Below, one piece after another: positions 12,180 through 24,165 of a DNA stretch of 64,000 nucleotides. Origin of the DNA: Limnanthes douglasii subsp. nivea (lineage: Eukaryota > Streptophyta > Magnoliopsida > Brassicales > Limnanthaceae). Numbering within the stretch: the first letter of the stretch is position 1; the number at the start of each line of letters is the position of its first letter. A program made the translations under genes and the position numbers. The notes under the pieces were generated by a model. The model worked only from the letters and a program-made list of their open reading frames with translations. It was not told the DNA's origin and did no database searches. The stretch lies in NCBI GenBank assembly GCA_036936605.1, contig JAUPFV010000001.1, forward strand, positions 216,161,530 through 216,225,529. Reading direction: 5' to 3'.

Positions 12180-13315
12180 CTCAAGTATCAAATACCAAGA
12201 TGGTACCCGTTCTTGGACTAGTTTCATAAACTACCTAAAGCCACATTTTGGACAATTATACCCTCTAGGGTATAAAAGGGGTTGTTTTTGTTGAAACCCC
12301 CTTTTTTCACCTTCTAATCAGACTTTTGGGTTCCAATTCCCCCCACTTTCACATTTCTAAATTTGTGGAGAGAGAAACACGTTTCACGAGAGGGAAACCA
12401 AAAGACATTTTTGAAACTCTCGTAACCGGCGATATCAATCGCACCTCTGCACCTCTGTTCCGGTATTCCTGACAACCACGGCGAATCACCGGCGACCAGG
12501 AAGAAACGTCCTCCGGTAGCACTGAAACCCATCGGTGAACCAGCGACGAAGACTAACCACTGTTTCCATCTGCGTTTCGAAATTACCGACACGCCACGGC
12601 GAACCACCGCCGAGAAGTAACCTAACCTTTGAAGCAACCACTGTCTCTGTCGACATTTGGAACCACCACCGGCAAGAATCCAACTGCAACGAAGTTTCCG
12701 TCGAACGGAACAGTCGCGTTCGAACCAAACCAGGTATCTGTATCTGTTTCGATGTGTAGGTTCTTTTACATTCTGTGTCGATGTCTGTTAGACGTATAAG
12801 ATGGTTCTTTTACAGTGGTTGTTTCGTATTGTTGCTCGAACGGAATAGTATGCTTATTTCTTACTGTTGCTAGAACGGACGATGGTAGTTGTATTGGTTC
12901 TGAGTATGGTGTTGTTGATAGCATTGTGAGGCTGATGTTTTAAGCGTTGCGATTTTGCGTAGGGTTGCCCTATATCTAGCAATATGGGCTTTATCGTCTA
13001 TCATTATATAGTTTAACAGCCCGGGCAACCGATTTGGACCTGTCATGGTTTAATCGTTAACGTGTTTGATCGTGTTTAACAGCTATAGTGATGCTGTTCC
13101 ACTGGTTGTGAGCGTATGTAGGTATCTTCATACATCTAGCAATGTATATTGTAATTACTATCAGGGGCTGATAGTAGTTTACATGTAAGACATGACGTCT
13201 AAGCGATAAGTATAAGTCTCAATGTGTTCATAATGCATTGGCTGCTTAGTATTATTGCACCTTGTTACAATGTAAATTACTAACTAGCTTATTATGTAAT
13301 TGTTGACAGGTTAAA
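12180..13315 (+). other. MULE 5' region: promoter and probable 5' UTR exon/intron of protease gene
   Basis: Near 12735 there is a good donor (CCAG/GTATCTG). An acceptor TTGACAG precedes 13310, directly before the ATG at 13316. The frame that would join to the ATG has no upstream ATG before a TGA, so the upstream exon is probably non-coding. The open frames at 12314-12759 on both strands are left out. Confidence 0.45.
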
Positions 13316-16300
13316 ATGACAGGAGTATTCTACCGCTCGGGATTGGTTGGCATAATCAATGTCTTGAGACGTGATATAATCAAAGCCGAACACATCGAGG
13401 CTGCTCGCGGAACACCTTTCTACACATTCCTCAAAACCTCGTACGACTTGAGGAACGAAACTCTGAAGCTTAAAAAGTTCCACCACCTGATCGAGGCGAT
13501 CTGTGGTTTATACGACGTCAGATGGAAGGCTTTCAAAATTGGACAGAAGCGTGTAAGGCTGACCAAGAAAGACGTTCAGGCGATCTTTGGCCTCAGACAC
13601 GGTAACGAAGAGATGCCGATGAGCAAATCAGGTGGATTTATAGCTCGGTATGCGGATGGAGCAGAGCTAGATTCGACTTTGATGAAGAAATATTTCTTGA
13701 GTCCAAGGACGAGGAGAAGCGGGCCAACGAACGACAAATCAGTATCAAACGCGCTAATAAAGGTAAATATAGTATGTTTGAATGTTGTTGTTTTGTAGTT
13801 CGTACTGCATGCTGTGTTGGTTGTTGAAATCCAGGTACATTTTCCCATCACTATAAAAATATTGCTATAAATAGAAATATATGAACACTAAGATATCATA
13901 GATATTGTAACATTAAAAGAACAGAACATGTAGACGTAATATATAAGACGGTGGATAGATAGCAAGATGGAATGTACTAAATATCAGACTGTACCAGCGT
14001 AGATAGCAATGTAGCCAGGGATTGATATCAGAGTATGTAACAAATGTAAGTAATGTTGAATATGAAACAGATAACAAAGCCTGATGTATGCAGATCTGTA
14101 AAGTATCGTCGTTGAATAGATTGGATATCAGAGGGTAGCATCATAGATAGCAAAGTAAACATGTATAGATATCAGAGTATGTTTACAAACAACTATTGTG
14201 GATGCCTATAATTGTTCTTTCTGTATTGTTGTTATGATTTTGGATGTTTTTGTAGGAAGCAATCGAGAAAGCAGTTAGAGAAGGAGGGGAGGATGAAGCG
14301 AGGGATGTGGCTAGGCTACTGATACTTTTCATATGCTCGACACTGTTCTTTTCAGTGTCGGGCGATGTAATCGGGTGGACATCAATCTTCTACGTGGAGA
14401 ATCTGGACAAGATAAACGACTATGACTGGTCTGGAGCCATCTTGGATAAGCTCCACAAATCGCTGGACAAATGTATTAAGGCCGGGCATCCTTCCAGAGT
14501 TATCGGATGCGTTGCTCTGCTTTTTGTAAGTATAGTGTGTTATGATCAGCATGTCTGTTAGGAAAATGTTTTTTTTAATGGTTAGTTATGCTCTGTGCAG
14601 CCGTTTCTTATGGAACATATTTCTATAAATGTCGACATACCGAGGCCTTACATAATACCTAGATGTTACAAGTGGTGGGGGCTAGAGGGCAAGGAGTCTA
14701 CATTTGAAATGATCCAGATGGTCGGTGAGCTCAGGGACGACGAGGTATGTTGTGGTATAGTAGATATATCGTAGTAGTAGAATACATATATCAGTTATGA
14801 TTAAAATATTTTGCTGCTAAATGAATATTATACTGTATCTCCTAGGTTGTCGGCGGAGAGTTGGTGTTTACAGCATCAGAATGTTTTGTTTATGGAGTAA
14901 ATGATTCGAGGATAAGGTGGGAAGGGGCTGGTGAACCAAGCAAAGAGAAGAGTAGGAAAAGAAAGAAATCTGTTGCGAACAGAAGTTCAATAAGGAAAGA
15001 AGATGACGGAGATGGTAGTAAGAAGATAAGAAGTTCGATGATTGAGGTTGAAGATGATGTTACGTTGGGCGAGTTCATTGTGGAGAGGAAGGCAAGAGTT
15101 GATAAAATCAAAGGGGGGAGGTTGAAGAACCGGAAAAAACGTAGGTCGAGTATGATTCCTAGTTTTGGAGTGCTGTCGCAGTCGGTACTGCGCGACAGCA
15201 AAAAACTGAAAAAAAGAAGCCGGTTGCGCCGGTTGAAAGTTGAGAACAAGAGGCTGAAAACATGTCTTGATGAAAGAAACGAAGAGGTTAGTGCTAGCAT
15301 GTTTTCTAATAACTAATAACATCTGTATGTTTGTTAAAATGAAGATGTCTATCAACGAAGTATTATGTAACTATCATTGTTAAAATTAATGTAACAATTT
15401 CTTATGGTCGTTTGAATCAGCTTGAAAATTTGAAGAAAGATCTGGAGGACCTTAAACAAAAGCTGGAGCTGGCAGGTGAAATAATGGATGGTGAGGATCA
15501 ACAACTGATGTTGACCTTGTCCACGCCATTTTGCCGCGTTGATGAGGAAGTTACTGAAACAGTAGATGCACGCGTTGGTGAGAAGGTGGTTAAGGAAACA
15601 CTGGTTTACAAAAGAACTCGGAGGCCTGTAGTAGCTGAAACGGAAAAATCAACGGAAGAAGAGGGCTTTGATGGGGAGGATAAAACAGAAGAACGACAGG
15701 AGGTTGACAAAGATAAGCATAAAGAAAGGGACGAATCGGAGGAGGACAAAGAAGAAGTTGACGGAGGTGGGGTTCAATCCGAAACACGTGTTGAACCACT
15801 GGAACAAAGTACTACACACGATGCTGTTGCTGTTGATGTGTCATGGAAGCCGAAAGGGACTACAACAAGTGGTTGTGACGCTGGTAATGGGAAACGGGAT
15901 GTGGCAGAAGGAATACCACCCCTAACTCATGCTGCCGGTGCGCAGAATTTTGTTTTGGTACCTGCACAGGGACCTGGAGTTGGAAACAACGAGGTTGAAC
16001 AACATCAGCTGGCGGTGGACAGAATTCATTTGTTGGACGAAGTATCCAACGATATAACGAAAACAATGGAACGACAGTTGGAGGAGTCGCCAAAAACCGT
16101 CGATGAAGGAAAGAAGACAGCGATCATCGTTGAGGACAAAGGAGAAGATGACATAGTAGTAGCAACTACATTGTTGGAGATAGCAGCAACCGAACCACAG
16201 GTTCCGGAACATGAAAATGCAAATGTAAGTGGATGTTAAAGTTGCATTTGAATATCATACATGATTGATAGTTAATCTCGCAATTAATGGTTTCCAATCG

Positions 16301-17989
16301 TATGTTTTTAGGAAGTCGAAACAGCGGAGCCTGAAGACACGCTCAACTCTAGCTTAGTTCTATTCACTGGCACTGGAACAGCAACAAAGTGCGAACAGCT
16401 ATCACAAGCTGTGTCTCCATTGAAGGTGATAGAAATTTCCAACAGAGGAGATCAGTCCGCAGAGAAGATCGAAAAAGTGTCACAGGTTGAGCCATCTTCG
16501 TACGCAACACCAGAACAACAGAAAGCAGCATCGAAGGGTCTTATTGTCAAGTCGGTTACACCGTTGGCTGACGATAGCTTCATAGACTGCACCCAATCTT
16601 TTTACGCTGAAGTTGACAAGGCTGTTGAAACTTCAAACGAGAAGAGACGTACACTCGAATCCATCGAGGAAGAACAAACGGACGTTGAGGTAAGTAGATA
16701 TTTGGTATTCTCGATAAACTTTTAAACTGTATTGTTAACAGTTTACGACCATGCTGCTTTTTTTTAGGTACCCATTGATGACATGCCTGGGTTCAACTTA
16801 CTTACTCCAACGCAGGTTCAACAACAGCAAACTGAAGTTGTAGCTTGACCGTTCCAGACACAGACAACGGAACTGATCGATGTAAGTGAGTACGAGAAAT
16901 TGCTGAAACTGAAACAGGTAGAAAGCCAAGAAGATCCAGAAGTGTGGTACTTGCCAACATCAGAGTTCTCTTATAGGCTTTCCGTAAGTGTGACAGAGAT
17001 AATGGAACTGCCTAACGAAACTCAAGTGGACTTCAAGGTAAAAATCTATTATGATGTATCTATCGTATGTTCCTTGTTAGTCTAGCAACGTGTCTATATA
17101 CGTCTACCAATATTAAATGAAGCATCTATCAGTGTGTAAACTAGTAAACTGTTGGTTACTCAACTGACTTGGGATTGTAATTGTGTTCTGATAGGTAATA
17201 GATGCTTGGATATATAAGCTGTTAAAGGATTCAGATTTCAAAGTCCCTGTGAAAGGGTTTGATAATAAGTATTCATTTCATGTCCCAGCCATTCAAATAA
17301 CTGGGATTGCAACTGTAAGTTCCAAGGGGATTATTGGTTTTATATTAGGTACATCTACTTCCTGTATTAATGTCTTAAATTTACAGGGGACACTGGCTAA
17401 AAAGGGAGATATGTCTGCCATTGTGGACAATGTTTTTGAGACAATGCAACGCGACACATATGTTGCATTCGTCCCCCTATGTACTGTAAACACGGACGGC
17501 GTGAACCACTGGACGCTCCTCGTCATAGACATGGAGAACGGGGCTGCTAGAAGCTACAACCCAATGTTGTCGTGGAGCAAATTCATTCTAGATAAGACGA
17601 GAAACACAGCCGATGCTCTGGTAAGGAAACTAAATCACAAGTAAAATATTTTGATTGCACATCTAGCTATTTCGAACATTACATATAGCAAACAGTATAA
17701 TAATGCATATCATTGACTGCTGCTGTATCTATCAATGCAGCTGGTATATTGCATGAAGAAGAAATATATACCGCATGTTAAAGGTGGGTACAAAATTAAG
17801 ACGATGTTAGACATCCCACAGCAAGAGAGGGGCAGCTACGACTGCGGTGTTTTCGTTTGCAAATACGTACAAGACATAATTACAAAAGGGTTTGTTGGAC
17901 GGAAATATGGCGATGAAATGCCGGCAGAAACAAGAGCTAGAATATTCAAACATTTCTTGAATGATGGTAACACAAACAGACGTTGGTAG
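13316..17989 (+). pseudogene. Ulp1-like (C48) cysteine protease gene of the MULE, right copy, one nonsense mutation
   Basis: I read ten coding exons with GT-AG introns: 13316-13762, 14256-14525, 14601-14744, 14846-15286, 15421-16224, 16312-16689, 16768-17037, 17195-17314, 17387-17620 and 17741-17989. They total 3357 nt (1119 codons), and every exon length is divisible by three. The N-terminal exons (YDLRN...VRLTKKDVQAIFGL) form a globular domain usual in plant MULE-borne Ulp proteins. The middle is charged, low-complexity and partly coiled-coil. The C-terminal exons carry the protease: His in VNHWTLLVID (exon 9) and Cys in SYDCGVFVCKYV (exon 10). The triad Asp position (17 after His) is Asn (SYNPM). 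An in-frame TGA at 16846-16848 (exon 7) would remove the protease domain; the left copy has TGG there. The family cleaves SUMO-like conjugates, but activity here is unlikely as it stands. Confidence 0.85.
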
Positions 17990-19033
17990 TATGTAACTTA
18001 TATTTTGGTACCCATTTGTATATTTCGCATAGATTAGCAATGGGTGAATGAAGCAATACCTCTATGATTTATGTTTGTAGACTGAAATTTACATGTAAAA
18101 GCACTTTTCACTTGATGCAGGCGACTGTGAAAAAGTTATCAAAGAACAGTTTGTTTAACTTAATCTATCTGAAATAGCCTCCAAAGCTAGCAATCAGTAA
18201 TACCTGAAATACCAGAGTATATAATACAAAATATCAAACTGTCTTATTACATCGCAAAATATGTAAACATATTAGTCAGACCAAATGTATATTGAAACGT
18301 ATTAGCAATGACAGTTTCTTCAATCTCTAGCCACTGCCGAAAGCACCACGCCACCATCTTTACACAAAATCAACCTTAAAAATGATCCACTGTTCGAACA
18401 ATTACATGTAAACGCACTAGTTCACATAGCAAACTGTCATTCCGTAAAATCGAACTATTAATGATAGTTATACATCTCCTATTTTTACATATAGGAGATG
18501 TAATAAAAAACTACCAATAATGCATATATAAGAAGAACTATCAATGTTCATCAAAGTGTCTATCTGGGGTTAAGGAAGGATCCATCTAGGGTTAAACAAT
18601 AAAATATCGTAGTGCGAAACATATCGTAATTTATAAACTTTTTGGTTAGTAACCATAAAGTATAGTTTTAGATATCGTTCAGAAAAAATAGATAGCCCAT
18701 TAACGTTTTAAATTTTTAATATCATTAATCTACCATTCAGAAATACTCGCAAATATCATATATCAGGTTAGTGATGCACAAAATAAAAATATATGGACTG
18801 CACAACATGGTTATTGGTAGATAAATGCAATTAATTTGTTGAAAGGACTGGTAACCACACACATTACTCACTACTACATTAATGTGTTAAAAGCATTGGT
18901 TAGATTGAACTTGAAAAGACAATGGGTAGATGAAGTAGAATGATTACCTTCATTTAATGTATGTGTGCCATTAAAGTTGATTTCTGAAAATATGGTTGCT
19001 TAAGGGGACTCAGCATTGGGTGCTGGGTTTTGC
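17990..19033. other. MULE spacer between protease 3' end and acidic gene (right copy)
   Basis: No gene seen. It contains a hairpin-capable dyad near 18473-18500 (ACATCTCCTATTTTTACATATAGGAGATG) and is AT-rich. Confidence 0.5.
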
Positions 19034-19041
19034 TATAAATA
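19034..19041 (+). promoter_or_regulatory. TATA box of acidic gene (right copy)
   Basis: TATAAATA, 97 bp before the ATG at 19138, identical in the left copy. A transcription start about 30 bp downstream would give a 5' UTR of about 70 nt. Confidence 0.65.
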
Positions 19042-19137
19042 GAGGGTCATATGTCAACCTATTACTCACAAACTCACCAGCAAAGGAAAAAAAACACAGA
19101 ACCTCTACCCTAAGTTCAAACCACTGCTCCTCCAACC

Positions 19138-19530
19138 ATGGCTCCTTCATCACCCTTCTCCCCACACCAGAACAGCGAAGACGCCTGGTCCTCTGACTAC
19201 TACTCATGCGAGAAGGCCTACAAGCGCACGACAACGTCGGAGTACTCCTCTGACGAAGAAGATGATTGGTCGGTCTGGTCTGAGGAACAAGAAGACCCTT
19301 TTGGATCATGGGATTCTTGGTCCATGGACGACTGTTATCTTTCTGACGATGAGAAGCTGCCAAAAAGGAAAAGGTGTAAGAGCATTAACCCATTTTGGGA
19401 TGAGGAAGACGATGATGAAGATGAAGAGGCAGACGACGAGGCCTCTGACGACGAAGAAGATGATGAAGATGAAGAAGAAGAAGAAGAAGAAGAAGAGGAC
19501 GAGGGCTCTGATGGAGACGATACCGATTAG
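19138..19530 (+). CDS. Acidic D/E-rich MULE accessory protein (right copy)
   Basis: The 130-residue single-exon frame is the partner of 1339-1737. It differs by a D/E change, CC/SS at residues 37-38 and a two-residue shorter Glu run (a GAA-repeat length change that keeps the frame). It has the same NLS-like PKRKRCK and extreme acidic tail (residues about 88-130). It lies between the 3' ends of the protease and the convergent transposase, with its own TATA box. No known domain is recognised. The in-frame indel and open frame in both copies, beside broken neighbours, fit purifying constraint or recent decay of the neighbours; two sequences alone cannot decide. Confidence 0.65.
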   Translation: MAPSSPFSPHQNSEDAWSSDYYSCEKAYKRTTTSEYSSDEEDDWSVWSEEQEDPFGSWDSWSMDDCYLSDDEKLPKRKRCKSINPFWDEEDDDEDEEADDEASDDEEDDEDEEEEEEEEEDEGSDGDDTD

Positions 19531-20491
19531 GTTAGAAGGTTTCTAGATGTAGTTTCATGGCCTTGTTGGTTTCTATTTTGTTGTTTTAACGTATGTTTAT
19601 GCTTTTTTGTGGACTGTAACTTGCACCAACCCTGTGCACTAGTGTTATTTTTTATGGGGGCTGGTTTATTTGGACTATCTGTAGCAGTCAATGTTTTTAT
19701 TGTTAACGTTTTAATGAATCTTCCGTTCTATGGCTTTTCTCAGTATGATATGATATGATATGTTGCAGTTGTGGAAAGCAGTTTTAACTGCATTTATTTA
19801 ACAAAATCGCATTCTATGACAACTAACATATGAGATATATGAAAAAATAAATTTATGTATATGGCACAGATGCAGAATCCACGATCTATCAATGTTTCAT
19901 GGTTTTTCTATCATAGTACAACAGCGTGTATAGCAATGTAGCTCGTAATAGATATCAGAGTCTGAACGAAACAGACAGATTACATGTCAATGTTAAAAGT
20001 TTTAAAAAACATAAGTCGAAAGGTTAAAAATGTACACCGAAATAAATGTAAGTAACATACTTTGATGTATCTGTTTGATGTAAAGGCATGTTAGATGGAT
20101 TTATCTTTGAGATGAACATGGCAATTCCTTTAGGGGACTAAACATAAGTGGAAATAGAAGAAGTGCTTATCTTTGAGATAAACATGGCATGAAAAATTTA
20201 AAGTACATGTATAACTAATGTGAGCAAAGAATTAGATGGATGTAAACAGGAACAAAAAACATACTTTTGATGTATCCGTCAGATGCAATATCTAGAATCT
20301 ATCAATGGTTATAAGAGTCGCTATCATAGTATATCATCAAAGATAGCAATGTTCACGTGAATAGATAGCATAGGGGATAAGAAACAGAAATGGAACATGT
20401 AAATGTTAAAATTGTACAAAACATAAGTCGAAAGATAAGGAGTGCTTATCTTTGATATGTAAAATGTTACAAAAAAGTAGGTTAATAATGT
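19531..20491. other. MULE spacer between convergent acidic gene and transposase (right copy)
   Basis: No gene. It is AT-rich, with scattered GATATCAGAG and ATAGCAATG motifs and a (TATGA)n-like patch at 19744-19762. It presumably includes both 3' UTRs. Confidence 0.5.
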
Positions 20492-23400
20492 TTAGAAAGG
20501 AGCATCACATGACCTCCTATTATGGCCCGATTTCAAACATCGACCACAACGGGACTGGCTGCTGGAAACTTCGCCTCTTGATGGAATACGCTTCTTCCTC
20601 GGACGACCGGGTCGTCTTTTAACGCTAGGGGGCAGCACCAAGGGCTCTCCATCATAATCTGCGCTACTGGATTCACCAAACTCTGTTATAGCCGGTATGT
20701 TAAATGAATAGCTGGACAGGAAATTTTGTGTAGTGAAAAACGGCTCGACCAAAGTCATATGATCCTCGTTTATAGATGCAATTACAGCCAACGCATGAGC
20801 GCACGGGAAACATTCTTGTTGCCAAGAGCCGCAAGTGCATTTGAAATCCACTATGTTGACCACCATGACTGGGTCCGATAAAACTTCAAAATAAGCCGCA
20901 GAAGACTTGCGAACTAACCATGTCCGACCGGATTATACATTGTCTTTGAACATCTTGTCAAACTCGGGGCACAAATGTGTGTTCCAACTTTGGCCTTCTC
21001 CTAAACGTCGAGACATTTGAGTCATCAAAAGAGCTCTAATCCGGTCGATTAGTTCGACTATAGGCAGATGGCACAACTTCTTAATCTGGCCATTGAACGA
21101 TTCAACAACTGTTGATGCCATCGCCCCATACCGTTTGCCTTTGACATATGCCTGAGCCCATTTTTCTGGGGCAAGATTCCTGACGAAGTTTTCAATACGA
21201 TTACCGCCTTGGCGCAACCACTGACCATAACGTTCATTAAAAAGATCCACCGTAGGGGCATAAGCACAGCTCTTAAACATCGCTAGCATATCTTGTTTGT
21301 AGACTCTGTTAGTGTGTTCAAGAGCTTTATCCAAGTTCTGAATAAGATGGAAGATGCAATAAGCGTGGTAGTCAGTAGGATAAAGAGTTGCGACAGCGCT
21401 AATAATACCAGCATGGCGGTCTGAAATGAAAGTTATCTGGCGCCCTAACAGATGAGGTTTTAAAGTTTCCAAAAACCAGAACCAGTTGTCCGAGTCTTCA
21501 CTACCAAATTTACCAAAAGCAACGGGGAAAAGACCTGGGATGGAAAAGAAGATTTAAAACAGAACTACATGAACAGAACGATGTTTTTTTAGATTGTGTA
21601 ATAGTTAACAAATAACAGTATGTGTAACCAAATCTAGCAAACAAAGCCTACCAAGCTAGCAATCATTAATACCTAAAATACCAGAGAATGTAAGACTAAC
21701 TATCAGACTGTCTTATTAAATCGCAAACCATGTATGCATATTTATCAGAACAAACGTATATTGAGACGTGTTTGTACTGACCGTTGTTTCCATCTTTTGC
21801 CACTGCTGAAAGCAACACACCACCGTGCTTCCCTGTCAGGTGGGTTCCGTCAACGTACAGCAGAGGGCGGCACGAATGGAAACCCTGAAGACACGCCCCA
21901 AATGCTATTAAACAGCGACGGAAAACATTACCGTGAGCCAAATCCAGACGACAGTCCGTAGTGATGTCACGACTCTGTAGCCTCTTGAAGTATGGTTTTA
22001 GCAATCCGAAAGAGGTATTGCTATCTCCAAATACAGCGCGACGGGCCTTCTCCAACGCATTCCAAGATAGACGATATGAAACGTCTAAACCGTAGTCTTG
22101 CTTGATGGTGGACTGTATAGTCTTAGCTGTTAAAGAATGGCTGTTTCGTAGAGAATCGTGAATTTCATCAGCAATCAAATTGGACGACAGATGCCGGCTT
22201 TTCTTCTTAGTGAATACGGGACTGCACGTGTGGGTACTGAAAAATCTTTTAATTGTCATCAAACCGGTCTTACAATCGACAGAAGCGTAAAGCCTCCATT
22301 TGCAGCCATCCGAATCTTTGTTTACACAATAAACGGTTATCTTGTTAAAGGTATTGTGCATGTACCTAAACGCAAAACCGTTCTCTAATGCATAACGGGA
22401 TAAGGATAACCTCAGACCTTGAGCACCGTCTGGAAATGACTGTCCAACACCGATGATAGCTTCCGCCCATCCCGCTGTAGCTAGATGTCTTTTTTCGGGG
22501 TTGTAATGGCCAAACAGGTACTGCTTTCACCGCTGGTTCGTTGTAGGTGAGAGGATTCTTCGAACAGTTGAACGGGTTGTTTACGTTTAACGGCGGAGCC
22601 TTTATCAGCAACATGTTCTTCGATAAGAAATGACACACTCTTCAAACGCTCAACATCGAGGTAACATTCCAACCCGATGAAATCGGTCTCCTTATTAAAA
22701 ATACAATTATTCTGAGCACCGCAAGAGTATGTAATGCTGTAGTTGCCTCTAACAAGTCCTTGCCATGTTTGCTCAACGTAGTGTTGAAATGATTCGAAGT
22801 TTACGAATTCGGACAGCGGAACAATACTTGTCTCCGTACCAAGTTTGAAAATGCAAACTTTTGGTTTAGATATTATGTACCCTAAATTATAGGACTTCTG
22901 GTTAGTTTGTTTAACGTTGGCGTAGAACAACTGAATGTGTTACTGATACTATAACAGATATAGCAATATCATATGTCTAACATATCATGGTATATCGATC
23001 GTGGTCAATTTCAGCACAAATAGCAAACTCGCATACCTAAACTATCAGGGTATATCTGTCGTGGTCAATTTGAAGCAGAAATAGCAAACTGGCATACCTA
23101 AACTATCAGGGTATATGGACTACTGGTCTGTTTTCCAACACATATATCAACATGTTATATCTAACATAGCAGCAACAGGAAATGGTTGGAAACATATAGC
23201 AATATTACGTACCTAAACTATAAGGGTATATGGAGCCATGGTTTATTTATCAACACATATAGCAACCTGACAAAACTAAGATAGCATGGTGTATGCAGTC
23301 AGGTTTAATGTACATCCAAATCTAACATATATCAGGGTGTATGCAGTAATCTAGCAACATGTAGCATACAATTGCACGCGAAAAATCGCAAAGAGTAACA

Positions 23401-23514
23401 ATATAAATATCAGGGTTCAAACAGAGGTGGGGAAATGAAATTTCTCACCGGAATGTGATCGGAGCCGGTTTGGATGCTTTGGATTGAGCAGCCGCAGATG
23501 GAAATAAGTTTCAT
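20492..23514 (-). pseudogene. MULE (mudrA-type) transposase, right copy
   Basis: I read three exons on the minus strand: 23514-23449 (22 codons from ATG), 22930-21782 and 21534-20492, with introns 22931-23448 and 21535-21781 showing GT-AG ends. The catalytic DDE residues are visible: Asp in LLYVDGTHLTG, Asp in FISDRHAGI with the following CIFHLIQNL (C..H), and Glu in STVVESFNGQ. The last exon ends with a SWIM finger (CTC...CPCAH) and a basic GRPRKKR stretch. There are two lesions. Exon 2 is one base short: the reading frame changes at the A-run complementary to 22490-22495, and 1149 nt should be 3n+1. An in-frame TAA at 20933-20935 separates the catalytic domain from the SWIM finger. The element is therefore probably not autonomous as it stands. 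Confidence 0.85.
22932..23420. repeat. Imperfect tandem repeats inside transposase intron 1
   Basis: Four to five diverged units of roughly 70-75 bp share CATACCTAAACTATCAGGG and CACATATAGCAA. The cleanest pair is around 23030-23115. They do not code for protein. Confidence 0.6.
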
Positions 23515-24165
23515 GGCATTAACGCACGTTATATGAGAGTCTATAATCGATTTCGAAAATGGAAAACGATTTCGAAACTGAAAACTCGACTCTGTTACTC
23601 ACCTGTAAAATGTAACGACCGGCTACGATTTCGAAACTATCAACCGGAGCTAGGAGGCTGTGTACGGTGGTCTAGGAGGGTGAGATACGGTCCAAGATCG
23701 GAGCTAGGAGGATATCACGGTGCAAAACAGTACCCAGGAGGCTGACGGCGTTAAACTTGTTTTCGGAAACTCGCCGGTGATCGGAACACTCCGATAAGGC
23801 TCCTAGATGGATCGTCGGAGTAAAAGTCAGGTAAATGGTGGTTCAATAGGGTCGCCGGAGGTGGTGTGATCAGCCGTAGTTTTTTGAAATGAAGAAACGT
23901 TCTTGAAAAATGGGTTGCTTGTTAGGTTAGGAGAGAGGAGAGAGAAAGGAGGCTAATAAATTCAAAATTCAAAATTCAAAAGTGATTAAGAAGATGCTGG
24001 AGCTAAAAGGGGCCCTTTTTTCACAAATCAACCTTATATACTAGGTTGAGGGTAATCTTGGTATTAAAAAAAGAAAAGGTATTAGAAGTGGATATGTTTA
24101 ATGAGATGGGTATTTAGTGAGCATTAACCCATTTTGGGGCACTAGGTTGTAATAGGTTTGGCTAA

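Noticed and set aside
16870..16920. GTAAGTGAG at 16879 as a splice donor removing sequence after the TGA
   Set aside because: The only nearby acceptor would make an intron of about 40 bp, and the TGA lies before it, so the stop stays.
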